From the NCBI RefSeq assembly GCF_028858725.1, contig NC_084773.1:10530350-10594349 (forward strand): a stretch of 64,000 nt of DNA, in the 5' to 3' direction. The stretch comes from Colius striatus. Taxonomy: Eukaryota > Chordata > Aves > Coliiformes > Coliidae. Shown one piece after another: positions 46,101 through 58,500 of the stretch (positions are counted from its first letter, which is position 1; each line of letters opens with the position of its first letter). Made by a program: the position numbers and the translations under genes. The notes under the pieces are model-generated. The model ran no database searches and was not told where the DNA came from. It saw only the letters and a program-made list of their open reading frames with translations.

Positions 46101-49100
46101 TGTCATATACAGCATTATTCTGCCTCACTTACCAGACAACCACCTTACCCAATGGAAGGATTTTGTTCCTTTCAAAATGCTTTGAAGTTCTGTAGCATTT
46201 TCCTGCACATTCTTTTTTAACCATGAGAAGTTTTAAGAAACTTTCTTTATGCTGTATCTCTCTGTGTAGGAGGTTAAGCCTCCTTTTACTAGAATTCTTC
46301 AGGTAGTACAAACCTAACCTCAATGCAGATCCTTTTTGAGCAGTAAAACAGTGTTTATAGAAGTATGTTTAATTCTTATTCAGGAAAGGAAAGATCTATA
46401 TCAGCACAGGGAACATTCATTCCAGCATAGATTTATCCCCATGAGAAACTGTGGTATGTTAAAAAAGTTAGAGCTCTTTTGGTTTAGTTACATCTTTTTG
46501 ATGTACAAGTGCAGGCTGAAGGCTAACACTGAGCCCACAAATCTGTCTTTTTCCAGTGAAAGAACCTGAGTTATACCTGAAAATATTTAATTTACAAACT
46601 CTACACATTACATATATTAGTCTGAAAGCAAAATTAGTCTAATCTTTAAATCCTCTTTTACATTCTGGTCTGTAAACAAAACATTTCCCCACATTATTTC
46701 ATGTAAATTTTTTCAACTATGCTGAAAAAAAACAACAAAAATATTAATTTTCAGTAAGTGATTGCCTGCATTCCATATGCAAGTTTTCATTTTAAAGGAT
46801 TTTCAGATATGATTCATTGTCTGTATATGGCCAGACTTCATTTTATGCTGTAAGTTTTCTTATATCACGTGAAATCGAATTGACCATAAATCAGGATGAA
46901 CCATTCTTGGAAAGACCCCCAGTATGACTGCAGGCAACATAAATATTTGATCTGCTTTTTCTACCTTTCCTTTTTTTTTGAACTGCATTCCATTTGTGAT
47001 TTGGAGGTTGGGGGGAGGAACAACATTTCATGTGAATATAGTATTTATTACCACTTTCGGTCTGTTTTGACTTTGCCTTCTCTGTCCTATTACAAACTGA
47101 ACATTCAGATACAGTTATTAGGTTTTGGGTTGGCTTAAAAGAAGGCAAATGTAGAAGAACGAAGCAATATACTTAACATCTAAAAAAATCTATAGGTCAT
47201 CCAGGATTATTACCCATGCAGCTATTACGTAAGCCAATACAAAGAAATTCTCTCTGCTATAGCCTGCTTAATGCCCAGAACATTGATCTAAAAAAAACAT
47301 GATGAATTTTGGTTCATGGGAGTTAAATCTACTGCAAGTTTGCTGAAGTATGCTCAATATTTCATTATTTCTTACAGAAGCACATTGATATTGCCTGGTA
47401 TATTTGCCTCTGTCTTATGAGGAAGCGGAGTTATGGAGATCAGAAGAGCATGTACCAAGTCATGGGTTATGATGCCTCTGCATCAGTGCATGGCAGAGAT
47501 ATCCAAAGTCGTTTTGCACAAACTCACCTACCTTACTGACCATGGCATACTGTTACATGGCCAGCAGTGCCTGAGCAAGTTTGTCTTGCAGGGCCAGGTA
47601 TCTCAGCACAAAACTGCACTGTGTAGTGGTATGTAGTCTGTATTCCATCTGCCCTTGCTCATGAGCACAGTGCCCTGGGACACCCTTACACAGGCTACAT
47701 GCCTAAGGTCTGCTGATGTCATTTCTCAGGTTTTTACTTTGCCCTTTCCACTTTGCAGTTTCCTAATGTGTTCTATTTTCTCACCATAAATCAGTTTATA
47801 AAAAGAGACACCAAATCTGTAGTGTTTAAACTGTTAACTGACTGCTTTTTCCATGGAAAAAGACAGTGGAACATTACGAGGTGCTTGCCAGTTGCCTGCC
47901 AGTCCCAGAAATGTTTACTCAGGTGTTTCTTTCACCGACTTCCACAGTTCTTGTCACCTAACAGCCACCCCAGAGCTGCCTTGAAGCAGCTCAGCCTTCA
48001 CTGCTAGTTTGTACCTGGTTTTGCGTGCCATTATGTGCACTAGTGAATGATTTTAAACATATGGGACTAGCCCCTGCTACTTATCTTCCTCACCACTAAT
48101 AGCTGCTTTCGTAATTACATGATGTGGATTTAGGTGACTTGGGAATTCACGTTTGTGTTGCAATGGGATAAAAGTGCATTTAGATCATTACCACCAGATG
48201 TCCTGGCTCCTCATTTGCAGTAGGAAAAGAATAAGTTCATCAAGTCTGGCCTTCAATCCCATTTGCGTGTGCGAGCTGCCCCCTAACTCTACCAGCCTTG
48301 CTAGTATAACACAGTAAACACCCTTTGTGGGGTCAAGTACATCCATCATCCATGCCTGTGGGCAGAAGCAGGCAGAGAATACACAGGAGGGGGAACTTGG
48401 CTTGGCTGTTTAACATGCTGACCAGCCTTCGTGATGTTAAGTCTCAAGGCAGTGACCAGACACAGCGAAAGCTGAGAGACAGGCTGGGGCTTGAATTTAC
48501 AACTGTGGCAGCTTACTGTTTTCAGAGCATCTGCGTGGAGTAAGGTAAGATATTCACTCTCATAGACAAGTCCTCTGTCCTCTTCCTCTGCTGTGTAATT
48601 CTTCAGGACCATAGTTCTGTGATCCACCCATTTGCTCACAAATCAATCTATATTAAAAGTGTATATATAAGAATGGGATGGTCTACAGGAAGGAACTTTT
48701 AATTCAGTTACTTCAACTGTTTTTCTTGGAATTAATCCAGCTACTTCAGCTTTTACAGTCTTTCCAGATTTTGCCTGTTGTTGATAGGCAAGGCCTCTTT
48801 CAGACACAATCTTAAAGTGCTGGCACTGCTTGTGCTGCAGGTAATAGCAGGATCACAGATTACAGCTGGAGTGGGATCAGTGCTCTGGAAGTCAATGCAC
48901 CATTCATATGAGTATAACCTGCAAGATCATCATAAGAATTACTGATCTCAGACCATCTTGAGATACTGTTTCTAAATGCCTTACAGTGGGTTAATACATT
49001 ATTAATAGAGGCTATAAAGCATGTTTAGACTGTATGCATGACAGGCAGTTATGAACACAATAGAAGATGTCATACATGGCTACAAGCCATGTTTCTAAAC

Positions 49101-52100
49101 AACCTATTGACCTCTTCAGCAATTAATTAAAATGCATTAAAATATCTATTAATCATTCATTAACCCTTTATAAATGAGCCTCAATAAGAAGCACGACTGA
49201 ATTACCAACACTGTGCTGTCAGATAGTGGGTCATGTTTAGATCTGAAGCGAGCAGGTGCTGCTGCTCTCCTGACCTGCGGTGGCCTTATTTAAGGTAGCA
49301 AGATCCCAGCTAATAAGCAGGGGGTAAATGGGCAGCCCTCCCAGGGAAGGCAGCAAGCTGAAGAGGTCTCTCTGGTTTCTGGCAGCTCCCACCAGCACTG
49401 GGGGAGAATTAGGCAAAAGGTCAAGCAGGGTTTTTTTTGGGGTGGACTCGGTGTGCAGGCTGGAGAGATGTGGCAGTGCCTGCGGCATGGCAGGAGGCCA
49501 CGAGCAGATTGTCATGCTGAGCGAAATGCAGGGAACCCTGAATCCTTTCCATTGGTGGGAATATTTATTCAAATGGGAACAACTGTGGGCAGGAGAACTT
49601 TAATTATTCATCACTGCCCAGTAAATTCTAACAGAGGGAAACAAACAGTACTGCAGACAGGCAGCCTGGGGTTTGCCCCTCTGCTTTATTTAGCTGGGAA
49701 CATGGGAAGGTGCTGGAGAAACAGGTTTTATTCCAATCCCTCAACCCCCAAACTTCACAAGTGCAGTATTTACTGTGCCAGATTCCTTAATATGTCTAAA
49801 TTTAATTTGATTCCAGTAATGTTCCGTAACCACTATAATAAAAAACAAGCCCTAGAATGATTCTCCATCTAAATCACATAATGGAGGAGACTAGAGGGAA
49901 CAGCCTTTATGGAAGATTAGTCAAAATAAATAACTATTAAGCTAGTCCACTGTCAGGAGAGGATGGCACAGAGATACAAACTCATTAGCTCAGCTGGAAT
50001 ACAGTAATTACCACACGGTTCTGCAGTGCTGCAAGCACTGCCGCTTCTATTCCAATGTGGGGATTGCAGTTTATGTAAATGAAGAAGAGGCCAGAAAATG
50101 AATCTAGGGTGAGTATACTTTTTTTTTTGTAAAATTAGAATTACAAAGCTAACAGGACTCAGTGCCACTATCATCTACCATGGCTAACAGTTGCAGACAC
50201 AAAATTGAGGCTCCTGTGTGCCAAGTTCATAGGTATTTCTCCCTTTTCTCCTTCCTCTGACTGTAACATCACTTAAGTAAAAAATTAATTTCTACTTGAT
50301 ATCAGTAACTAAATAACAGAACTGGGTTGAGCAGCTCTGATCCCACACATAATGCTAAACATATTACAGAATTTTTCAACACTTATACTAGAAAAGCAGT
50401 ACATTTACTTTCTCTGCTTATTATAAACTACATTGGAGAGAGATGGCAAAACTGTCAGTTCAGAGAAAGGCAGTTCCACATCTAGTACCATTAGCTGGTG
50501 AAATCATAAGTCTTTTAGTGTCATGTGCAGCTAATAGCAGACCTGTTAAACATCTTGTTATTTGCATTGAGGTGGTTGTTCCTTTAATTTACATGTCAGC
50601 TGATGTCACATTGGTGAACAGTAAAGATGGCATTCTAATTAAAATCACAGAATCATAGAATCTTTTTGGTTGGAAAACACTTTTAAGGTCCTGAAGCCCA
50701 ACCACTAAACCAGCACTGCCACGACCACCAGTAAACCATGTCCCCAAGTGCCACATCTATACATCTAGGTTTTTTAAATACTTCCAGGGATGGTGACTCC
50801 CCCTGGGCAGCTTGTTCCAATGCTTGATAACTCTTTTAGATAAGAAATTTTCCTAATCTTCAATTTAAACCTCCCTGGCACAACTTGAGGCCATTTCCTC
50901 ATGTGCTATCGCTTGTTACTAGGGAGAAGACAGCGACCCCCATCTCATTGCAACCTCCTGTCAGGTAGTTATAGAAAGTGGTAAGGTCTCCCCTCAGCCT
51001 CCTTTTCTGCAGGCAAAACACTCCCAGTTCTCTCAGCTACTCCTCATCAGACTTGTTCCTTTCCCAGCTCTGGTGCCCATCTCTGGAAGTGTCTTCCTTG
51101 TAGAGAGGGGCTCAGAACTGAACACAGCAGTCAAGGTGCAGCCCCACCAGCATCAGGTACAGGGGAACAATCACTGCCCTGGTCCTGCTGGTCACACAAT
51201 TCCTGATACAAGCCAGGATGCATCACATTAAAAAAAATGAACTCTGGATTTGAATATATTAATTCAAACCTGAGACAGGCAGTTGGACCAGCATCTCTAA
51301 TCTGAAACTAAAGCTACAACCCCCAGCCCCTAGAAACGGGCCACAAGATCTGATTTGTGTAGCAACAATGCAAAGCCAACACACATGTGCCTTCCACAAG
51401 CTAACAGTGAGAGTGGATGAGACAGTCTCAGCAGTCACACAGCCTTGCCTTCATCATTTTCACCAGAAAAAAAATAGTTATACTCAAAAGCAGGCAAAAG
51501 AAAGGGAACCCATTCTGACAGGCATTTTAGAAGCATATAATGCTGCATACCTGAAGAGTTGCTTGCCACCTCCTTTAGAGATGCACACTAATGAGGCTGC
51601 TCCTGCCATACACAGGCTAACGTTAATAGCTGTCAGTCTGCATAGGTGGCAGGTTTTAGTTCTATGTAAGGGTAAAGAAAATAAAACATGTCAACAAGAA
51701 CATCATGCAGCCAGGCTGCAAAGGCAGGCTTAAAGTCCATAGTTACAGCAGTAAACGTGGCAATGTATTTTAACAATTAGTAGAAAGATGTCTGGCTGCA
51801 TGGGGTCCTTCAGAGTATTTATACTACAGCTAATGTTTTCTCTCTGTGCAAAACTGTAAACTAGTGGACAAATCCAACCATTTTAAACACTGAGTACCTT
51901 GATGAGTGCTATAATATTGCTGACAGATGACAAACACCATTCACAACACTAGGCTACATGAGCTGAAGCTGAGTGTCAGAGGCAAGCAGACAAATGGTTT
52001 CTATTTGATATAAACATTTTAGTAGAGCTAATTCATCTAAACTACTGGCTAACAGATGAAGCTTTGCAAGTCTTCCTAAGGAGGAAACAAATTCAAAACA

Positions 52101-55100
52101 AGTAGAAGTGATTTTTTTAATATACTTACCATGATAGTAAGAATATACAACAGTGAGCTGTTAGCTACTGATACAACACAGATGTCTCAGAGTGGTTTCT
52201 ACCATCTAACCATAGACACTAAGCTCCTAATGTGTTTGCTTTAGATAAGTCAGGTTAGAATCCCTCATTATCCTGATCAAAACACAGAGCATTAAAGGAC
52301 ATGAGAGGTCCTCAGGTTTCCAAATTGCCTTCTTGTCTTCCTGAGCAGCAGTAAAGCACCAAGGACCTGAACCTCCCCTTGGAAGTGTCTGTGCTTCTCC
52401 ATATGCTGCAAGGAGCCTGGAGTCACCAATGTCTTAGTGTAGGCATTCCAGATAAATGTCTAAAATTCAGCTGGACTAATCCCCTTTCACATCCAGGCCC
52501 TGTGCAAGCTTCTAACTTGAGGAAGCCTCAGCAGGAGAAGTCTTACAAGCTGTTTACTGACACAGCTCAAAATTGAACAGCATTCCTTGCAGTTCAGAGG
52601 AAGCTTTCACTCAATGAAGCTTGGACACACTTTGGAGTTCATTCATGCTTTAGCTAGACAGTACTCTGCATTGCTGCTCTCAGCTGGCCAAGCTGACTTC
52701 CCTCTGAAGATTCTAAGTAGCTGCAATTTCTCTTCCACTGCTCCTGGGCATGTTGTTAGGGCTGCATCACTTGTCCTCCTTCAAGTAGACAGAGATTTGT
52801 GAGAGGCAATACAAATGGGATGGGAATCCTGCCATTACAAACTCAGAAACGCTGGTAGCTGAGCGGTACTCATCTTTTCGTCCAAATTCAAGGCAGTTGT
52901 CACTGTATTTGTGTACAGCACCTCTGGTTTCTAATTATCCATTTAGATCAATACTCAAGGTCAATACGTTTAGGTTCTCAGCAAGTCAACTTCCACACTG
53001 CTGGATCAAGAGTAGGTTTAAGCAAATGCAAAGGCGAATTTGAGTCTGGGGAGCTGGCAATAGATCTATACCACACTGGGAGTTGGTTGCTGGCACTTAT
53101 AATACTTTGGCTAAGACTTTCCATTGCAGCAGTGGTTTTGGATTATTTTCTTTATTTGAGAAGCACTCATTCTTGAATATTCACAACAGCCCTTTAGCGT
53201 TCAGCAGGCAGAAAACCCAGAGACTACAGTTGTGTTCCAAAAACCCCACTTGGTTGAAACTAAATCGCAATGTTTTGTAAAATTGGAATATCCTCTCTTG
53301 GTTGCGTCCCTCACAAAACCCAAAGTGACATGCCAAGAAAACCAAAAGACTGAAACCAAACAAGCACATTCTAAAATAACCCTATCTGCTACAGCAGCAG
53401 CACATTCTGTTCTGTGAATAGCTTGAAGCTGCTGAGCAGCTGTAAGTCTGAAAGAGTAGAGTCAAGCCACCCTCTCCAAGCTCCCATAGGACAGTAATAA
53501 CTCTCACTCACTCCACCCTTCATCCCCAAAGACCAGATCAGGCAAGTGCTCTTTCCAGCATGCAGAAGAGACAAGGTCAGGGAGAGAGGCCAGCTAGATA
53601 ACTCCTTCAGGTTCAATATATGGACTCTACCCATTTTTTTCTCAATGATGGGAAAGCTCTTTTCCTTTAATAACTTGAAAGTCAGATTAAGAAGCCTGTC
53701 TTTGTGGCGCAGCTTCCTCTCAAATCCCCCAACATCTGCATATACCCGATTTACAGCTGACAGTGAGAATCTTATTTCAGCTCCCTTGTTAATAGATGTT
53801 ATAACAATGTCTGCAACACAATCACATACTAATTCTTCACCAGTATACAAAAAGCACACATAGGGGGTCAGAATTCAGGTTGCACAGGTAACTGCAAAAC
53901 TGGCATTTTCTAACTTTGACTTGTTGTTTTCCAATCTAAATAACACTTTTAGTGCAGGGGAGTTCTATAGATAATTATATAGATTGCAGTAGTACAGTCA
54001 GGAATCAGGACCCCATCGAGCTGGCATTATATAAGCATACAAAAGATGGCTGTCTTGTAATCCACAGGGGCACTTCAACCTCTCCTGGTACTACTGCTCT
54101 ATACATGACTCAGTGACAGAACGTTGTGGTATTGTACAGAGTGTTTTGATGGCTCTGAAGCTACCTTATTCAGAAAATCTCATACTAATCTGTTAGTCAT
54201 CTTGAATGAAATTGCTTCATTTGCCAGTGCAAATGAGCAGCCTTTTGAGATTTGTACCCACTAAGTTTAGGTTGTTTCATAATACTGCTAAGAAAAAGAC
54301 AAATATGATGTCCCAATGTTTGCTATGGAAACACAGTGATGTATCAACCATAATTGCTCTGAGGTCACAGAACTTCCATCAGAGATGACACAAACACATA
54401 CCTGTTAAAGGGCTGCCATACAATTACTTATAGGAAGCAGCTTCCTCAAACAGTAACAAGTGAAGCAAAGGGAAAGTGAATTGTGAACTAGCTGATGAAA
54501 AATCCTAAAACTACAGCAGCTTTAAGTTTAAGGTTTGTTATACAGGTAAAACTCAATGCAATTGAAGTGTAATATGAAGGACATGTTCACCTAGTGATAC
54601 CACATGGCCATTCCTGGGTAATGGAGAGCCTGACGTGACATTGATTAGCAGCAGATAATGCATCTGTATTGCTGCCTTCTAGAAATGAAATTGAGGTAGC
54701 AGCTGTATGTAGAAGAAGAGTATAAGTGTGCATGTTTTAAGACTGCATTTATAATGAAAAAAATAATGGTTATCAGTACTGGAGATTTAGATAGAGGTAA
54801 GCACAGTTGGAAGAAAGAAGACTTAAAAGAAGAAAGGTAGCCATGGGGCTAGGATTATTGAAAATCACCAGATCTGGAATTTTAGTCTTTGTATCTCCTT
54901 TCCCTGGCCAGAGTACTCATTAAATACACAAGATTTTTCCACATCGATTATGAAAAGCATTTAAGTAAACAGACAGAGACAGATAGCTTGACTGATAGAT
55001 AGTGCCTTAATTTTCCACAAATATCCCCAAGTTCTTTAATGTCCATAAGACACTAAGCTCCTGATCTCAATAGCTCTGGATGTAAATCCAGAAGAATAAT

Positions 55101-55558
55101 ACTGAGATGTAGATTTGGATAGGTTTAGTGCAGATCAGAAACATCCTTAATTTTTCACATTCAGTTAAGTTAAAAAGCAAAGGGCAAACAGAACACAATT
55201 AATATTGACATTAGGAGCTGGCAGTCCAAAGGGCTGAATCAGCTCTGTGGTTCCAGGGTATACCAGTGCCACCTGACAGGGTTGGTCAGTCACTAGGTCA
55301 ACTCTGATGACAGTGAAGCTGAATTCAGCTATGTAGGGAATGTGAGACTCATTTTGGTACCTGCTCCATGAAATCCTCCACAGAGGTACAGCTTCCCTTC
55401 CACTGAGCCTGCGCTGGTAGAATTTGTTCGCAAGGAAAGGAGGGGAGAGGGCATAGGAGGTCCATCTCTCCAGAAGTCTCCATCAGGGTTATAAATCTCC
55501 ACTGCATCAAGACATTTTCGTGTCTGTCCTCTGTCTTGACCAAGGCATCCAATTCCTC
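43014..55558 (-). CDS. KBTBD12: Kelch-repeat protein, probable KBTBD12; last two coding exons only (5' part outside window)
   Basis: Two minus-strand exons, 55361-55558 and 43014-43183, splice in phase 1 across a 12.2-kb intron. Together they encode about 121 residues with kelch-repeat hallmarks: a GG doublet, [19 protein letters not shown] (a conserved Tyr then Trp), [11 protein letters not shown], and a final [12 protein letters not shown] blade. The C-terminus is [15 protein letters not shown] followed by TAG. BTB-kelch proteins usually act as Cullin-3 adaptors. The symbol rests largely on human synteny (KBTBD12 then SEC61A1, same strand), since I could not run a search. Another KLHL/KBTBD member is possible. 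The upstream exon must end in phase 1. No BTB, BACK or further kelch exon was found before 64000. Confidence 0.75.
48950..50110. promoter_or_regulatory. Putative intronic enhancer-like block in the kelch gene
   Basis: Dense homeodomain-type sites at 49121-49200 (AATTAATTAA, TATTAATCATTCATTAA) are followed by GGAATATTTATTC, CTTTATTTAGCTGGG, CATTCC-type and CAGCTG motifs. No coding frame is convincing. The mixture of A/T-rich core sites and muscle-type motifs suggests a conserved element, but this is a reading of composition only. Confidence 0.35.
50644..51220 (-). mobile_element. CR1 LINE 3'-end copy (longest in window)
   Basis: Begins with the reversed CR1 tail TCACAGAATCATAGAATC and continues with CTGGGCAGCTTGTTCCAATG, TCTCCCCTCAGCCTCC and GGGGCTCAGAACTGAACACA. 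About 575 bp of the CR1 3' end remain, inverted, within the kelch-gene intron. Confidence 0.92.
55361..55558 (-). CDS. KBTBD12: Kelch gene penultimate coding exon
   Basis: 198 nt, phase 1 at both ends. The acceptor is CTTTTGCAG and the donor GCAG|GTACC. The translation starts with a split Gly codon, then [20 protein letters not shown], and ends [11 protein letters not shown]. The exon holds most of one kelch blade and the start of the next. A frame-shifted 71-residue open frame overlaps it and is not the coding frame. Confidence 0.88.
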
Positions 55559-58500
55559 CTGCAAAAGATATTTAGGTTAAATGTAGCAGTCCCAGGTCCT
55601 GCTGAAAAAAACCAAACATTGCTGGCTGCATCATTTCTTTGTTCGTGTTTCCTCATCTCCTTCCCTTCCTTTTCCCTTTTGCAGCTCCAGAAGTTTGTTA
55701 GGAGGTAAACTCAAAGCAGAAGCTACTGCACATTATCTACAGATATCAAAACAAGATCCTTTCTGAAGTCTTGTATCAAAGGAAGAATGAGCAGCATGTC
55801 TTCAAAAAGCAAAGGTATTTGGTCTTGTTTTCTACCTGTATAGTAGAATTTGTCATATTACTTGTTCTGTGTACTGAACAAATTGCTTCATCACTAAGCT
55901 GCAACAGATCCGAAACTACTTTTCTCTTACCGTTAGTGGGTTTGACTCTCACACGTTAACCAACAATCACTTGGATTTGTTGGTTAGTTGTCCTCAATAA
56001 AAGAAACATATTTCACCCGTTTTTTTTAAGGGAAATCAACCTCCAGAAACAAACGTGTCTAAAATGCAGGAGTGCCAGCTGAGTTAGTTGTGACAAATCC
56101 TGCTGTTGAGAGATTAGTTAGGATGCTTGAAGTCAGTGTGCAGGATTGAAACAGAATCCAGTTTTAATTTGCTGGGACATACTACAACAGACTGCAGACA
56201 TACCTGAGATCTCAGTGCACACTGGAAACACTGTGCACTAAAATCACAGTGTACACACTGCCTTTCCAAATCCTTTCCAGTGAGCAAATCCAGATTTTGA
56301 ATTCACAGCCTTTGGTTCTCAAGAATTAATATGCTGACGTACCCTTGCAGGTTTTCCATCTGTGCCAATGGACACAATACCCTGTAATGAGCACTGATGG
56401 CATGCTGAAGCAGTTCTTTTGTGCATGTGTGTGTATGTGACCACTTAAATATAAAATGACTGCAATATGCCAGCAATTTCCACATGAAGACTAGCTTTCC
56501 AGATACATGAGTAGGACTGCTCAACTGTGCAAATCCAAAATGCACTGTGTGGCATGTAATTATGCCCTTGCAAATGCAAAGGGGAGGAACTGCAAGTATA
56601 ACCTGTGCTGCTTTTAAAATGTATTGCCCCTAGTGCTATTCTGCTGGTCTGTCAGGGAAATGAGCCCCTAGTGATCAGAGTCTTGCTCACAAATGGTTCT
56701 CCATCTACCTCTTAATACCAATTATGGGGTTTTTTTCATCTTTTTGTGCATTTTCCAGAGATATTTGCAAGAAGCAACAAGTAAATGGGGAACACAATGC
56801 CCTGAATTTGGTAACACTGTATTCCTCATCTGTATTTTAGAGTTAGGTAAACATATGATCAGTTATCCCTGTATGAGCAGCAAAATTAGAATAAAATTCA
56901 GTGTCCATTACCATCAGGAGGAAGTTTTCCTCCAGCTGAACTTAGCAGCATTTGATTTGGTTTAATATTTGAAAACCTTCACTGGGTCTCGTTTTCAGCT
57001 CCTTTTCCATGCACAGCAAATCTTTACTTGTTCTAATACCTACCAGCAAGATCCTAGGACCTTGTATTGGGTTCCCCTCAGTGAATGCTTAATAAAGACT
57101 AGCATCCCAGTGCTTTTGTTACTAGCTTAACACCCCCGACTACACAGCCTTTGCCTTGATGGGCTCCTCTGAGGCTTGCCTCATCTCAGAGAGCTGAGGC
57201 AGTAATTATGGCCATGAAATTTTGCTAATCACTTCCATGCCAAAAAGGGAGTTACATGCATCACCATGCTGGGCCTTTCTCACGATGGAGCCTCACTGAG
57301 CTATTCCTTCGGGCTATTTAGAAATAAGATTTAATTTCAGAATTCAAACATTTATTTATTGTATTGTCCTTTATGCCAGCAGCATTATCCTCTTCTATGC
57401 AGTATTCTCCTCTGCTCCTTAACAGCTTAAAAGAGAGGTGCCACACTGAGGACAGAATACTCTCCCCCTAAATTTATCAAGAAAGGTTAAGGGCTAATAA
57501 TTTTTTTAATTGATAATGCTATGATAATGGATTAACATACAGACTTAGATTCTATAGTATCCTTTGGTACAGACTACAGTGTGCAAGACAATTGCTACCA
57601 GGATATGTACAGTCTACAGAGTGCAGTGTAATGTAGAAAGAGATACTCAAGGCAGTTTTAACCGGGGAAAAAATAATGTTAAATCTCCCCACAGACTTAT
57701 TTGGTCTGTTGTAAGGACAGCTTTGTGGTGCCAAAGAGGCTGCTGCTGGTTTTTGAGCTAGCTTTTTTCAAATCAGGCCAGGTGTTACTGTACATCACTG
57801 AAGAATTTGCACTCATCCATAAGAAAATTCTGCATATGAAGAATGAAAGAGCATCTTGTTAAATCAGAGGAATGAATGGTACCAGTTAGAGAATCCATGT
57901 GGTATGTCAAACAATAGCTTTGCTGATTGCCTCAATAGTTCAAAGGGGGGTAGTGGACAAAATGCCTCAGATCTCTCCCAGAAGCACAACTGCTATTTAT
58001 TTCTCGGTGCATTTTTTTAGTAATTTTCTAAACTGAGTAACTGTGGGACACAGTAACTTCAGAAAGAACAGAAATAATCAGGTAGAGAACTGATAGAGCA
58101 CAGGGAGTGACTTCTTGCAAAAATCATGACTGTTACCAGTTAATGAAGACATTCAGTTGCCAGTCCAGGGGAGCTGAAGACAAACATTTTTCCCATATAG
58201 TCATTAGAAAAATCATTTTCCATGACCCATTGGAGCATTTTTTTCTTAAGTGTAAGAACTACCACATATTTTCAAGCATGTATGAAACCTTGATTGGATA
58301 GTTTAAGCAACTTAAATTTAACCTCCTTTAATCCCTTCATCATTACAGACAGTCCCATTTTATTTATACAGTCCCCAGCCATTGCAGATACATCCGATTT
58401 CATGTTCAATTTACAAGGTTGAAGTTAAGTTCTCAGCAGACAAAGTAAGATGAAAAAAAAACAAACCCTGAGGAGTAAAATTTCATTTTCAAGCTTAGAA

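Larger units (their letters stand above)
43184..55360 (-). other. Large last intron of the kelch gene
   Basis: 12.2 kb between the two recognised exons, with consensus donor and acceptor sites and matching phase. It contains the inverted CR1 copy at 50644-51220 and an enhancer-like block at 48950-50110. I saw no other exon in it. Confidence 0.75.

Noticed and set aside
48186-48204. Possible CTCF motif (ACCACCAGATGTCC)
   Set aside because: The core lacks the GGGGGC/GGTGGC part. It is weaker than the sites at 26.8-28.8 kb.
53389-53859. 156-codon minus-strand open frame between the two kelch exons, containing [11 protein letters not shown]
   Set aside because: One stretch loosely recalls a kelch GG motif, but the rest has no kelch pattern. 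A plus-strand frame also overlaps it, and the flanking kelch exons splice together in phase without it.
55349-55564. 71-codon minus-strand frame beginning [10 protein letters not shown] over the penultimate kelch exon
   Set aside because: It is the wrong frame. The shifted frame gives clear kelch sequence and has matching splice sites and phase.
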